Positions 16,864-25,922 are shown, counted from the stretch's first letter. The stretch is 64,000 nt of DNA from an uncultured Butyricicoccus sp. (GCA_910584935.1 CAJUDU010000003.1:8772-72771), one strand, 5' to 3'. Notes: generated from the letters alone by a model not told the origin. Numbers and translations are program-made.

Positions 16864-16899
16864 ATAAGCGCGGGGATTTGTATCTTCGCGCTTATTTTG
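16864..16899 (+). terminator. Intrinsic terminator after the Asp23 gene
   Basis: ATAAGCGCG (16864-16872) pairs perfectly with CGCGCTTAT (16887-16895) and is followed by a T-rich stretch (TTTGTTCATTTGTTTTG). Confidence 0.8.
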
Positions 16900-16997
16900 T
16901 TCATTTGTTTTGCTGCTGTCCCTTGCGTTTGCATCAGAAAACGTGTAAAATAAATTACTATAACAGTGATTGCATAAATTTTCTTTGGAGGAGCATA

Positions 16998-17447
16998 ATG
17001 AACAGAAAAGAAGCCAGGGAAATTGCGCTGCACCTTGTCTTTGGCATGGGGTTTCGCAGTTTTTCAGCAGATGAAGTTTTATCTGACTATTTGGACAAAG
17101 GCATCATGGAATCAGTTGGAAGCGACGTTGCACTATATGCCAAGGAACTGGATGAAAAACAGTTTCAATATATTCGCGGGATTGTAATTGGTATTGCAGA
17201 TCATTTAAGTGAACTGGATGCTTTGATAGAACAAAACGCACGGGGGTGGAGTATGAAACGTATTTCCCGCATCACAATGGCTGTATTGCGCCTTGCGATT
17301 TACGAAATGCAGTATGTGGAGGATGTGCCGACCAGTGTTGCAATCAACGAAGCGGTAAACTTGGCAAAAGCATATGAAACAGAAGATACAGGAACATTTG
17401 TAAATGGTATTTTAGGGGCGGTTAGCCGTGCACAGGGGTTTGCATGA
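16998..17447 (+). CDS. nusB: Transcription antitermination factor NusB
   Basis: The 149-aa all-helical protein binds boxA RNA with NusE (S10) and supports antitermination of ribosomal RNA transcription. The N-terminal NRKEAREIALHLVFGM and C-terminal DVPTSVAINEAVNLAKAY, with TGTFVNGILGAV, are the family signatures. GGAGGAG is 4 nt before the ATG. A weak promoter (TTGCGT, 17 bp, TAAAAT) may lie at about 16923-16951. The stop overlaps the next start (ATGA), and nusB appears to open the long operon that runs to recN. Confidence 0.95.
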   Translation: MNRKEAREIALHLVFGMGFRSFSADEVLSDYLDKGIMESVGSDVALYAKELDEKQFQYIRGIVIGIADHLSELDALIEQNARGWSMKRISRITMAVLRLAIYEMQYVEDVPTSVAINEAVNLAKAYETEDTGTFVNGILGAVSRAQGFA

Positions 17448-18385
17448 GCCGGTTATATCTTGGGATTGATACATCCAATTACCGCACTTCTGCTGCAATT
17501 TTTGATGCCGAAACCCTTTTCTATCAAAATTTCAATCGGCTTTTGGACGTCCCAGTGGGTGCACATGGATTGCGGCAGTCAGAAGCGTTGTTTCAGCATA
17601 CGTTGCATTTACATAAGCAGCTTGCCAGGCTGCCTGCTGGTGTTGGCAAAGAAATACGGGCAGTATGTGCCAGCACCCGCCCACGGGCTGTGGAAGGCTC
17701 CTATATGCCTTGCTTTTTAGCAGGGGAGGGGACAGCTCGTAGCATTGCCCATTTGTTGGATATCCCATTTTATACAGCATCTCACCAACAAGGACATTTA
17801 GCCGCTGCTGCGTTAGGGGCAGGATGTCTGGATATGTTGGGCAAGACTTTTTTAGCATGGCATCTTTCTGGAGGGACAACAGAATTATTGAAAGTTACCC
17901 CTGACAGCAATGGGCTGCCTTGTGCCGAAATTATTGGCGGCACAACGGATATTTCAGCTGGGCAACTTGTGGACCGAATAGGGGTATTGTTGGGGCTAGG
18001 ATTTCCAGCAGGTATAGAACTGGAACAATTGGCGATAAAAGGGGAGCAAAAGGGTTTTCCAGTAAAAGTAAAAGATTGCTTTTTTTCTTTATCAGGAATG
18101 CAGAATAAGGCAGAACAGCTGCATGATACAAGTAAACCGGCAGAAAAGGTTGCCCGGTTTGTGATAGAAACGATTGCATATGCAGTGGTGGAAGCAACTG
18201 GACAAGCCCGAAAAGATGAAAAATATCCGGTTTTGTGTGCGGGCGGTGTGATGGGCAATATGTATATCCAGCAGCAGATGAAAGAAAAATTTAACGCGTA
18301 TTTTGCTATGCCAGAACTTTCTGGGGATAATGCGGTAGGGGCTGCCATTCTTGCGGCGCAGCAGAAGGAGGAAACATTATGGTAA
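17444..18385 (+). CDS. TsaD/Kae1-like protein (glycoprotease-family paralogue)
   Basis: The 313-aa product has the ASKHA fold of the Kae1/TsaD family: phosphate-1 loop LGIDTSNYRTSAAIF, a metal-binding HxxxH as HQQGH, a phosphate-2 region HLSGGTTELLKV and a C-terminal CAGGVMGNMYI. It differs from true TsaD, which is longer and has a conserved HMEGH. Families like this sit between nusB and xseA in many Clostridia and are annotated as O-sialoglycoprotein endopeptidase. Whether it works in threonylcarbamoyl-adenosine synthesis or elsewhere is unknown. Starts and stops overlap nusB and xseA by a few bases. Confidence 0.85.
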   Translation: MSRLYLGIDTSNYRTSAAIFDAETLFYQNFNRLLDVPVGAHGLRQSEALFQHTLHLHKQLARLPAGVGKEIRAVCASTRPRAVEGSYMPCFLAGEGTARSIAHLLDIPFYTASHQQGHLAAAALGAGCLDMLGKTFLAWHLSGGTTELLKVTPDSNGLPCAEIIGGTTDISAGQLVDRIGVLLGLGFPAGIELEQLAIKGEQKGFPVKVKDCFFSLSGMQNKAEQLHDTSKPAEKVARFVIETIAYAVVEATGQARKDEKYPVLCAGGVMGNMYIQQQMKEKFNAYFAMPELSGDNAVGAAILAAQQKEETLW

Positions 18386-19662
18386 ACTCCCGCATTTATA
18401 CGGTGACACAACTAAACCAGGAAATTAAGAATTTACTGGAAAGCAATCCGCCCTTTTTTAATATTTTTGTACAGGGGGAGATTTCAAATTATCGTCCAAA
18501 CCCATCTGGTCATATTTATATGACCATTAAAGATGCTGGGGCGGCAGTGAATGCAGTTATGTTCCGTTCGGATGCTGTACGATTGAAATTCCGTTTGCAA
18601 AATGGTATGAAAATTGTTGCACGTGGGCGGATTGGCTTTTTTCAAAAAAGCGGTCAGGTGCAGGTTTATCTCGCGGATATGATGCTAGATGGGGCTGGGA
18701 TGCTGCATATCCAGTTTGAACAGTTAAAGGAAAAATTATATCAGCAGGGTTTGTTTGAGCAATCCCATAAACAACCATTACCGATGTTCCCGGAAAATAT
18801 TGCTCTGATTACTTCTCCCAACGGGGCGGCTGTGCATGATATGCTGCGCATCCTTGCACGTCGCTGGCCATTGGCAAAGGTACAGATTGTCCCAGCATTA
18901 GTACAAGGTAAAGATGCACCAGCAGATTTGGTGCGTGCATTGCAGCTGGCAAATGCTTATCATACAGCGGATGTGATTATCATTGGCAGGGGCGGCGGTT
19001 CTTTGGAGGATTTATGGGCTTTCAATGAAGAATGTGTAGCACGTGCTATATATGCTAGCCATATTCCGGTGGTATCTGCGGTTGGTCATGAACCAGATGT
19101 GACAATTTCAGATTTTGTTGCAGATTTGCGTGCCCCAACACCTTCTGGCGCGGCAGAACTGGCTGTTCCAGATTGCAGGGAGATAAAACAGCAAATAGAT
19201 GCACTGAAAGACAGATTATATGCAAGCATCAAACAGAAATGCAAACAAAATATAGCAATGCTGAATACATTAGAGCAAAGGCTGGAATTTCATACGCCTA
19301 TGCGGCTTGTCAATGCACGAAAAGAAACTGTAAAGGGGTTAACCAGCCGTTTGTTGCGAGTAATAAATACGCTGCTTCAGCAGAAAAACATTGCAAGTGA
19401 TTATACTTTACAGCAAATGATTCAAACGCAAAAACAACGAATCTTGCATGAAAAATCCCGATTTTCGCAGCAAGTAGCAGCACTTGATGCTCTTAGCCCG
19501 CTGAAAGTATTAAGCAGGGGATATGCTGTTGCAGGTAGGGCGGATGGTGAAATCATTACAAATGCATCAAGCCTTTCTGTGGGAGAAGAGATCAATATAC
19601 GCTTTGCCCATGGCAGCGCAGGTTGTAGGGTGTTTACAATCAAAGAAATAGGAGGAAGTTGA
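18379..19662 (+). CDS. xseA: Exodeoxyribonuclease VII large subunit
   Basis: The 427-aa product, with XseB, degrades single-stranded DNA to oligonucleotides. The N-terminal OB-fold (NIFVQGEISNYRPNPSGHIY) binds DNA. The catalytic core has VQIVPALVQGKDAP, GRGGGSLEDLWAFNEE and SAVGHEPDVTISDFVADLRA. A long coiled-coil arm and the C-terminal LSRGYAVA complete the family layout. It overlaps the TsaD-like gene by 7 nt and ends directly before xseB. Confidence 0.96.
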   Translation: MVNSRIYTVTQLNQEIKNLLESNPPFFNIFVQGEISNYRPNPSGHIYMTIKDAGAAVNAVMFRSDAVRLKFRLQNGMKIVARGRIGFFQKSGQVQVYLADMMLDGAGMLHIQFEQLKEKLYQQGLFEQSHKQPLPMFPENIALITSPNGAAVHDMLRILARRWPLAKVQIVPALVQGKDAPADLVRALQLANAYHTADVIIIGRGGGSLEDLWAFNEECVARAIYASHIPVVSAVGHEPDVTISDFVADLRAPTPSGAAELAVPDCREIKQQIDALKDRLYASIKQKCKQNIAMLNTLEQRLEFHTPMRLVNARKETVKGLTSRLLRVINTLLQQKNIASDYTLQQMIQTQKQRILHEKSRFSQQVAALDALSPLKVLSRGYAVAGRADGEIITNASSLSVGEEINIRFAHGSAGCRVFTIKEIGGS

Positions 19663-19914
19663 ATGGCAGGCAGGAAAAAACAAACTTTTGAACAGGCGAT
19701 GAAGCGGCTGGAGGAAATTGTTCAGACATTAGAACGCGGCGACCCGCCGCTGGAAGAAAGCATGATTTTGTTTGAAGAAGGAACCAAATTATCTACTGCA
19801 TTGCGTGAAATGCTAGACAATGCAGAACAGAAAGTTTCTATATTGACACAAGATAAAGATGGTGAAACAACCGAAATGCCATTTTGGGCGGAAGGGGATA
19901 CCGATGACATTTGA
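19663..19914 (+). CDS. xseB: Exodeoxyribonuclease VII small subunit
   Basis: The 83-aa helical protein binds XseA in multiple copies. The motifs TFEQAMKRLEEIVQTLERGD and LEESMILFEEGTKL are characteristic. AGGAGG lies 7 nt before the ATG, and the gene begins on the base after the xseA stop. Its stop overlaps the ispA start. Confidence 0.95.
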   Translation: MAGRKKQTFEQAMKRLEEIVQTLERGDPPLEESMILFEEGTKLSTALREMLDNAEQKVSILTQDKDGETTEMPFWAEGDTDDI

Positions 19915-20797
19915 ATCACGCCTAAAAGAATATGTCCAGGGAATCGAGGACTTTTTAGCAGATTATTTTCAATCTACAAGCTGTACAGGGCAAAGTCGAA
20001 TCGTTGAAGCCATGCTATATTCTATCATGGCAGGTGGCAAACGGATTCGTCCTGTATTGGTTATGGAATTTTGCCGGCTATCCTGTGGCAATTGGGAGAA
20101 AGCGCGTCCTTTTGCAGCTGCATTGGAAATGATTCATACGTATTCTTTGATTCATGATGATTTGCCTTGTATGGATAATGATGATATGCGGCGTGGCAAG
20201 CCAACAAACCATAAAGTATATGGTGAGGCAATGGCAATTTTATCTGGAGATGCACTGCTGACACAAGCATTTGAATTGGCATCTAATCCAAAACATATAG
20301 AAGGTATCCCAGCAGAAGCCGCTCTATGTGCAATACATGATTTAGCGCGGGAATCTGGTATATTAGGGATGATTGGCGGGCAAGTGCTTGATTTGGATGC
20401 GGAAAATAAAACATTGGATTATTCCGATTTAATCCAGCTTCAGCAAATGAAAACTGGGGCGCTGATGCGTACAGCAGCCCATATGGGCTGCATAATTGGA
20501 CAGGCATCGGCAAAACAGCTTGCAGCCGCGGACAGATATACATCATCTCTTGGGCTTGCATTCCAAATCCAAGATGATATTTTAGATATTGAAGGTGATG
20601 TGCAGGAATTAGGAAAACCGATTGGCTCAGATGTGGAAAATGGGAAATCAACCTTCCCAATGTTGCTCGGTTTGCTAGCCTGTCGCGAAAAAGTCAGGCA
20701 GTTAACAGATGAAGCTATTGACAGTGTGCGCCAGGCATTTACAGACCCATGGTTTTTGGTGGAATTGGCTGAAAGCCTGGTAAACCGGAGAAACTAA
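19904..20797 (+). CDS. ispA: Polyprenyl (farnesyl) diphosphate synthase
   Basis: The 297-aa enzyme extends isoprenoid diphosphates. It has GGKRIRPVLV, the first Asp-rich motif HDDLPCMDNDDMRRG and the second FQIQDDILDIEGD; the residues before the first motif (two aromatic-poor positions) fit a farnesyl- or geranyl-type chain length. The ATG at 19904 follows GGAAGGGG and overlaps xseB; an earlier in-frame start lies inside xseB. It precedes the OLE RNA and dxs, so isoprenoid genes bracket the RNA. Exact product length cannot be fixed from sequence alone. Confidence 0.93.
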   Translation: MTFESRLKEYVQGIEDFLADYFQSTSCTGQSRIVEAMLYSIMAGGKRIRPVLVMEFCRLSCGNWEKARPFAAALEMIHTYSLIHDDLPCMDNDDMRRGKPTNHKVYGEAMAILSGDALLTQAFELASNPKHIEGIPAEAALCAIHDLARESGILGMIGGQVLDLDAENKTLDYSDLIQLQQMKTGALMRTAAHMGCIIGQASAKQLAAADRYTSSLGLAFQIQDDILDIEGDVQELGKPIGSDVENGKSTFPMLLGLLACREKVRQLTDEAIDSVRQAFTDPWFLVELAESLVNRRN

Positions 20798-20940
20798 ATT
20801 TGAAATAATTCCAGTACACCATTGCAATGAAAATGCCCAATTATATCGCCAGGAAGTCGGATTTTCAGCCTTTTTGCGTATGAAATATCAACTTTTTCAG
20901 AATATCTGTTGGGCGGAATGTGAAAAATACCTGCACCCCC

Positions 20941-20970
20941 TTGAAAATGCAGTAGCAAATCTGATATAAT
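20941..20970 (+). promoter_or_regulatory. Extended -10 promoter for the OLE RNA
   Basis: TTGAAA (20941-20946) and a perfect TATAAT (20965-20970) are 18 bp apart, and TG one base before the -10 makes it an extended -10. The predicted start is about 20977. It lies 143 nt past the ispA stop; I see nothing else in the preceding stretch, and no strong terminator. Confidence 0.85.
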
Positions 20971-20976
20971 ACAGCT

Positions 20977-21715
20977 TAGCTAACGTACCTCTGGAAGGTT
21001 CTCATGTACGGAAATGCTGGTGACGCAGTATCCTAGTCAGTGCATACGACCCCGAAAGCGGGCCTAAAAATCCGTTAAAGGGCACATCGATGAAGTCTCT
21101 GGTGCTTGCTTCTTACGCCCAGTCTGGGGTGGGTGCTGGGGGTTAAGGCTTCAGGGCGCTTTTCAATGGCATGAAATACCGACCCTGTTGCCGTGGAGAC
21201 CCGTAGTTGTCGGACACCTATAGCATCCTTCGGGATTGATGGATGTCCAACGATGCGGGGTGAAACCTGTATTGCGGTGTGGCGGCGGTTATGCCCTATG
21301 CTGGGCTTTGCCCAGCCGCATAAAGACCAAAATGCTGTGTGCAGAGTAGCCTGCCTTGCGTGGGCATGGTGAATGGAGTACCTGCTTCCAAACGCACGGC
21401 CATGTGTTTGGAAGAATCGATCTTGAAACCATGTCTGCAAAAGAGGCTAAGGGTCGTGTTGGCTGTTGTGGAAATCACCTAGGCTGTCTTGTAAAGGGCA
21501 GGCGTGGGATTGCAGTACGGACTAAGTGGCAATTCGGTCCCGGATATGGTAACATACCGGCTTGGCTTTCAAATGGAAACAGCCAGAGCGGCGACGCATG
21601 GTAAGCCACGGGGAAATCCAACCGAACCTCAAGCCGTAAGATTAACCTCGCCTGCTGTCACCTTTTTATGTACCAAGCAGGCTCGAAGCTGCGGTTTCGA
21701 GCCTTGTTTACATAT
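20977..21715 (+). ncRNA. ole: OLE RNA (Ornate Large Extremophilic non-coding RNA)
   Basis: About 740 nt between ispA and dxs hold no credible gene: the only open frames are short, lack ribosome sites and give compositions unlike protein. The stretch has its own promoter and many stem-loops. Examples are CCCG-AAAG-CGGG near 21051, ATCC-TTCG-GGAT (21225-21236) enclosed by GGACA/TGTCC (21212-21216 and 21244-21248), and a terminal hairpin GGCTCGAA/TTCGAGCC (21680-21703) extended by an outer TGTA/TACA pair. In Bacillus halodurans and many anaerobic Firmicutes, OLE RNA lies between isoprenoid genes and just before the gene for its membrane partner OapA, exactly as here. Family work links it to membrane location and tolerance of cold, alcohols and magnesium stress. 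The call rests mainly on context and size; both ends are estimates. Confidence 0.88.
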
Positions 21716-21744
21716 TTTACGATGAAAAAAGGAGTAAAACAGGA

Positions 21745-22317
21745 TTGGACGCAAATGACAGACGAAAAAAAAGCGTATTATCCCAAATAAACTGGAAATG
21801 GGTATGTACAATCACTGTGCTGAGTTTCCTCATTTCGGTTTCTATGTCGTATATTTCTTCCGAAGCACTTGGCAATGTTGGGAATATCCTTGCTTTCGTG
21901 ATCTTATTTATCTTTATTGCCATTGGCATTTTGTTTGATATCATCGGTATGGCAGCGACTTCGGCAACTGAAAAGGAATTTCATTCAATGGCATCCAGAA
22001 AGGTTTCCGGCGCAAAAGAAGCGGTGTGGCTTTCCCGGAACGCAAGCAAGGTTTCCAGTTTGTGCAATGATGTGGTTGGCGATATTTCAGGCATTATCTC
22101 TGGCGCAACAGGCGCGCTGATTGTCGCCCGGCTGACAAGCGGCATGGATATCCTGCCAGCTTTGCTGACTTCGTTGACGATTACAGGTTTAATTGCCGCG
22201 CTGACAATCGGCGGGAAAGCCATCGGCAAAGGTTTTGGCATTGGGTATAGTGTGAAAATCGTCTTTGCTGTGGGCAAAATCCTTTCAATTCTGCCAATCC
22301 GCTTTGATAAAAAGTGA
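21745..22317 (+). CDS. oapA: OLE-associated membrane protein, OapA family
   Basis: The 190-aa protein has four or more hydrophobic segments: KWVCTITVLSFLISVSMSYI, VGNILAFVILFIFIAIGIL, a segment around ISGIISGATGALIVARL, and LPALLTSLTITGLIAALTI. A highly charged N-terminus (DANDRRKKS) and basic C-terminus (RFDKK) would suit RNA contact. The motif LFDIIGMAATSATEKEF follows the second helix. Position directly after OLE RNA and before dxs is the hallmark of OapA, which binds OLE RNA at the membrane. The start is TTG at 21745, with GGAG ending 10 nt upstream; no in-frame ATG is available nearby. Confidence 0.87.
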   Translation: MDANDRRKKSVLSQINWKWVCTITVLSFLISVSMSYISSEALGNVGNILAFVILFIFIAIGILFDIIGMAATSATEKEFHSMASRKVSGAKEAVWLSRNASKVSSLCNDVVGDISGIISGATGALIVARLTSGMDILPALLTSLTITGLIAALTIGGKAIGKGFGIGYSVKIVFAVGKILSILPIRFDKK

Positions 22318-22341
22318 ACCGCATTTGGGCAAGGAGAATGT

Positions 22342-24222
22342 ATGAAACGGTATGGTATTCTGGATCGGGTAGAACTAAGTGACTTGCAGCAGCTTTCTTA
22401 TGTGTCGCTGGAGGAACTTTGTGCCTCTTTACGCGAGTTCATTATTGACCACGTTTCTGAAACAGGCGGGCATTTATCCTCAAACCTTGGTATTGTAGAA
22501 TTAGCTGTCGCATTGGAACGTGAATTTCATTCGCAGAAAGACCGCATTATTTATGATGTTGGACACCAATGCTATGTACATAAAATCCTAACTGGGCGCC
22601 GCAAAGGCTTCCGGTATTTGCGCCAGCTTGGCGGCATATCTGGTTTTCTGCGCCCGCAGGAGTCCGAAACCGATCCTTGTATCAGTGGGCACGCTTCTAA
22701 TTCGGTTTCGGTTGCCCTTGGCATGGCACATGCACGTACCATACGTGGGCAGAAATATCATGTCGTTGCAGTGATTGGCGATGGCGCATTAACTGGCGGC
22801 ATGGCATATGAAGCGCTGAACAGTGCTGGGGATAGCGGCGAACCGTTAATTGTCGTTTTGAATGATAATAATATGTCAATTGACCAAAATGTTGGCGCAC
22901 TCAGCAGACATTTGGCGCGGTTGCGCATTAGCCCACGATATATGCGCCTGAAAACACGAGTAAAAAAGGTTTTCAGCGCTATACCAGGCGGAAAAAATAT
23001 TGTACGTACCATTTCCTGTATCAATAGCGCGGTAAAATCTGTGCTGCTTCCAAGTTCTTTGTTTGAAGAAATGGGTTTTGCTTATCTCGGTCCAGTGGAT
23101 GGGCATGACATAAAAGCAGTCTGTGAACTTTTGCAGCTTGCTAAACGGATGAAAAAACCAGTTTTGGTTCATGTGATGACCCGTAAAGGAAAAGGTTGTG
23201 CCTATGCGGAAGCACATCCGGATGCTTATCATGGAGTATCTCGGTTTGACCCAGTCACTGGTGCGGCTTATGGCAAAAGCGAAGATAGTTTTTCTTCTGT
23301 TTTTGGGGAAATATTGTGTGAAATGGCAGCGCAGGATGGGCGTATTTGTGCCGTAACTGCTGCAATGCCGTCAAGTACAGGGCTTTCTAGATTTGCACAG
23401 CAGTTTCCCAAGCGTTTTTTTGATGTTGGCATAGCAGAAGAACACGCGGTAGCAATGGCTGCTGGAATGGCAAAACAAGGGCTAAAACCGGTATGTGCAA
23501 TCTATTCGACCTTCTTACAGCGTAGTTATGACCAGCTTATTCATGATGTTGCAATTGACGGTAGTATCAATGCAGTTTTTGCCATCGACCGTGCTGGCAT
23601 TGTTGGTCCGGATGGTGCAACCCATAATGGCGTTTTTGATATTGCTTATTTGCGTTCTATCCCTGGCATGAAAATTTTATGCCCCTCTAATTTTGCAGAA
23701 CTAAAGTCTATGTTGACAAGAGCGTTTTATCATGAGCCAGGCGCAGTTGCAATCCGTTATCCACGTGGTGGGCAAGGAGATTTTCAGGAAGATACAACAG
23801 GACAGTGGGCTGTGTGCGTTCGGAAAAGTACAGGGCGCCCAAAAGTGACCATCATTTCTTATGGCATAATGATAAATGAAGCGCTTTTAGCTGCGGATTT
23901 GCTGGCTGGGCAAGGTGTCAATACACAAGTTTGGAAAGTCAATGAAATTAGCGAAACACATCGTCAGCTAAGTTATGAGATGATTGGAAGCTTTGGAAAG
24001 TGTGTTTATGTTTTGGAGGATGTCGTGCATAATGGATGCTTTGGGCAGGCTGTTGCGGAAGCGCTTCAGGATTTCGATATTAAAGTATATTTTTTAAATA
24101 CAGGGAATCGCTTTTTGCCGCATGGCAGTGTTGCAGAGATTTATCGGTATTGTGGTATTGACGGCGGCAGTGCTGCGCAGCAGATTTATGAACAGGTTTC
24201 ACATGGCACAGGAATAGGATAA
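22342..24222 (+). CDS. dxs: 1-deoxy-D-xylulose-5-phosphate synthase
   Basis: The 626-aa enzyme condenses pyruvate and glyceraldehyde-3-phosphate with thiamine diphosphate in the first step of the MEP isoprenoid route. It shows HLSSNLGIVELAVAL, IYDVGHQCYVHKILTGR, SGHASNSVSVALGMA, the thiamine site VIGDGALTGGMAYEALNSAG with NDNNMSID, and FFDVGIAEEHAVAMAAGMA. AAGGAG is 5 nt before the ATG. It follows oapA by 24 nt, placing OLE RNA and OapA inside an isoprenoid transcription unit. Confidence 0.96.
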   Translation: MKRYGILDRVELSDLQQLSYVSLEELCASLREFIIDHVSETGGHLSSNLGIVELAVALEREFHSQKDRIIYDVGHQCYVHKILTGRRKGFRYLRQLGGISGFLRPQESETDPCISGHASNSVSVALGMAHARTIRGQKYHVVAVIGDGALTGGMAYEALNSAGDSGEPLIVVLNDNNMSIDQNVGALSRHLARLRISPRYMRLKTRVKKVFSAIPGGKNIVRTISCINSAVKSVLLPSSLFEEMGFAYLGPVDGHDIKAVCELLQLAKRMKKPVLVHVMTRKGKGCAYAEAHPDAYHGVSRFDPVTGAAYGKSEDSFSSVFGEILCEMAAQDGRICAVTAAMPSSTGLSRFAQQFPKRFFDVGIAEEHAVAMAAGMAKQGLKPVCAIYSTFLQRSYDQLIHDVAIDGSINAVFAIDRAGIVGPDGATHNGVFDIAYLRSIPGMKILCPSNFAELKSMLTRAFYHEPGAVAIRYPRGGQGDFQEDTTGQWAVCVRKSTGRPKVTIISYGIMINEALLAADLLAGQGVNTQVWKVNEISETHRQLSYEMIGSFGKCVYVLEDVVHNGCFGQAVAEALQDFDIKVYFLNTGNRFLPHGSVAEIYRYCGIDGGSAAQQIYEQVSHGTGIG

Positions 24223-24228
24223 ATAAAA

Positions 24229-25032
24229 ATGGCAAAAAAAAGATTGGATGTTTTATTATTCGAACGAGGACTTGCTCCCTCTAGGGAACGCGCAAAGACA
24301 ACCATTATGGAAGGACTTGTTTATGTCAATGGTCAAAAGGCAGATAAAGCAGGCGAAAATGTTACAGAAGATGCACAGATTGAAGTCCGTTCCACTGGCA
24401 AAGACTTTGTTTCCCGCGGCGGCAAGAAAATTGAAAAAGCACTAGGGCATTTTGGGATAAACCCGGAAGGGTTGGTTTGTATGGATATTGGTGCATCTAC
24501 AGGGGGTTTTACCGATTGTTTATTGCAGCGCGGCGCAGTGAAAGTGTATGCCATTGATGTGGGTTATGGACAGCTTGCTTGGCGTTTGCGGCAGGATTCC
24601 CGTGTGATATGTATGGAACGTACCAATATCCGATATGTTACGCCAGATATGCTGATGGAAATACCAGATTTCGCTGTAATTGATGTATCATTTATTTCTT
24701 TAAAACTTGTCTTGCCGGTTGTAGCGCAACTGCTTTCTCCAAATGGGCAGGTTGCTTGCTTAATTAAACCACAATTTGAAGCAGGCAAAGGTAAAGTCGG
24801 GAAAAAAGGGGTTGTCCGCGACCCAGCAATTCACACCGAAGTATTGGAGAATTTTCTGCTTTATGCCCATGATGCGGGGTTTCATGTATTGGGGCTGACC
24901 TTTTCCCCAATTAAAGGCCCAGAGGGGAATATTGAATATTTGGGCTATATTTGCAAAACTGGGTCAGAAGGGGAATGTGATATCCCTGAGGTGGTTTTAC
25001 AGTCCCATGAACAACTGGGTAAAAAGGAATAA
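24229..25032 (+). CDS. tlyA: TlyA family rRNA methyltransferase / hemolysin-like
   Basis: The 267-aa protein has an N-terminal S4 RNA-binding domain (KRLDVLLFERGLAPSRERAK, VNGQKADKAG) and an FtsJ-type Rossmann methyltransferase domain (VCMDIGASTGGFTDCLL, IDVSFISLKLVLP, LIKPQFEAG). Mycobacterial TlyA methylates ribose in both 16S and 23S rRNA; in Firmicutes the homologue sits in this dxs-recN operon and its target is less clear. It starts 6 nt after dxs and ends 2 nt before nadK. Confidence 0.92.
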   Translation: MAKKRLDVLLFERGLAPSRERAKTTIMEGLVYVNGQKADKAGENVTEDAQIEVRSTGKDFVSRGGKKIEKALGHFGINPEGLVCMDIGASTGGFTDCLLQRGAVKVYAIDVGYGQLAWRLRQDSRVICMERTNIRYVTPDMLMEIPDFAVIDVSFISLKLVLPVVAQLLSPNGQVACLIKPQFEAGKGKVGKKGVVRDPAIHTEVLENFLLYAHDAGFHVLGLTFSPIKGPEGNIEYLGYICKTGSEGECDIPEVVLQSHEQLGKKE

Positions 25033-25034
25033 CG

Positions 25035-25922
25035 ATGAAGAATGTATTTATCAGCCCTAATATGCGAAAAAATGGTATTATCAATGCCGTTTTAGAAGCC
25101 TGCCAAATACTGCATAGTTGTAATGCGCGTATTATGATGCCAATACAGGCACAGGCAATCGGTGTGGATGGCAGCGATATTATTTATATTGACAGCAATG
25201 ATGCCATTGCTCAGGCGGATTTTGTGATTTCCCTTGGCGGGGATGGTACAATCTTGCGGGTTGCGCGGCAAGCGGCTGCGCATTGTGTGCCGCTTTTGGG
25301 CATAAATGTAGGGCATGTCGGTTTTATGACTGAACTGGAACGGGAAGAAATGGGGCTTATCCGTGAGGTCTTTGAAGGGAAATATGAGATTGACAACCGT
25401 ATGATGCTGGAATTATCTATTTTACGCGGCGGGCACGCAGTATATACCCAAACCGCCCTCAATGATGTTACAGTGACAAAGCAAAATCCATTCCACGTCA
25501 TCCGGTTGGATATCAGCGCGGATCGTGTGCCAGTGACAAGATTTCGTGGAGATGGCGTGATTATTGCAACGCCAACTGGTACAACCGCTTATTCTCTTGC
25601 GGCAGGCGGGCCAATTGTAGAGCCTTCTGCTGAAAATATTGCGGTAACACCAATTTGCCCTCATGCTTTGCAGGCAAAATCCTTTGTTTTTTCGCCCGAA
25701 CGTGAAATTGCTGTAACAGCGTCCGGGCTGGATGGAAGTGCTGTTTGCGTTTCGGCCGATGGCGATAAAGGGCTGGAAGTACGTCCTGCGGATGTGGTGG
25801 TTGTGCGGCGTTCTAGATTGGATATGCGGCTAATCCGCATTAAAGGGCAGAGTTTTTATCATATTTTGCGGAAAAAATTATCTGATGGAGGCGCACTGTA
25901 TGAAATTTCAACGCCAGGCTAA
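25035..25922 (+). CDS. nadK: NAD kinase
   Basis: The 295-aa enzyme makes NADP from NAD. The ATP/NAD site SLGGDGTILRVARQA and the following LGINVGHVGFMTELE are diagnostic; ALNDVTVTKQNPF, FRGDGVIIATPTGTTAYSLA and GPIVEP complete the family pattern. The ATG follows the tlyA stop by 2 nt. The 3' end overlaps the start of argR. Confidence 0.95.
   Translation: MKNVFISPNMRKNGIINAVLEACQILHSCNARIMMPIQAQAIGVDGSDIIYIDSNDAIAQADFVISLGGDGTILRVARQAAAHCVPLLGINVGHVGFMTELEREEMGLIREVFEGKYEIDNRMMLELSILRGGHAVYTQTALNDVTVTKQNPFHVIRLDISADRVPVTRFRGDGVIIATPTGTTAYSLAAGGPIVEPSAENIAVTPICPHALQAKSFVFSPEREIAVTASGLDGSAVCVSADGDKGLEVRPADVVVVRRSRLDMRLIRIKGQSFYHILRKKLSDGGALYEISTPG

Noticed and set aside
16878..16997. N-terminal extension of NusB
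   Set aside because: It crosses a terminator hairpin and NusB homologues start at the ATG at 16998, which has GGAGGAG.
21075..21440. Open frames in the OLE region on both strands
   Set aside because: They lack ribosome sites, are rich in His, Arg, Gly and Cys typical of random frames, and overlap each other. The stretch is better explained as structured RNA.
20977..21715. Group II intron or other self-splicing RNA
   Set aside because: No reverse transcriptase, no recognisable domain V, and no intron boundary consensus; position between ispA and oapA/dxs fits OLE RNA.
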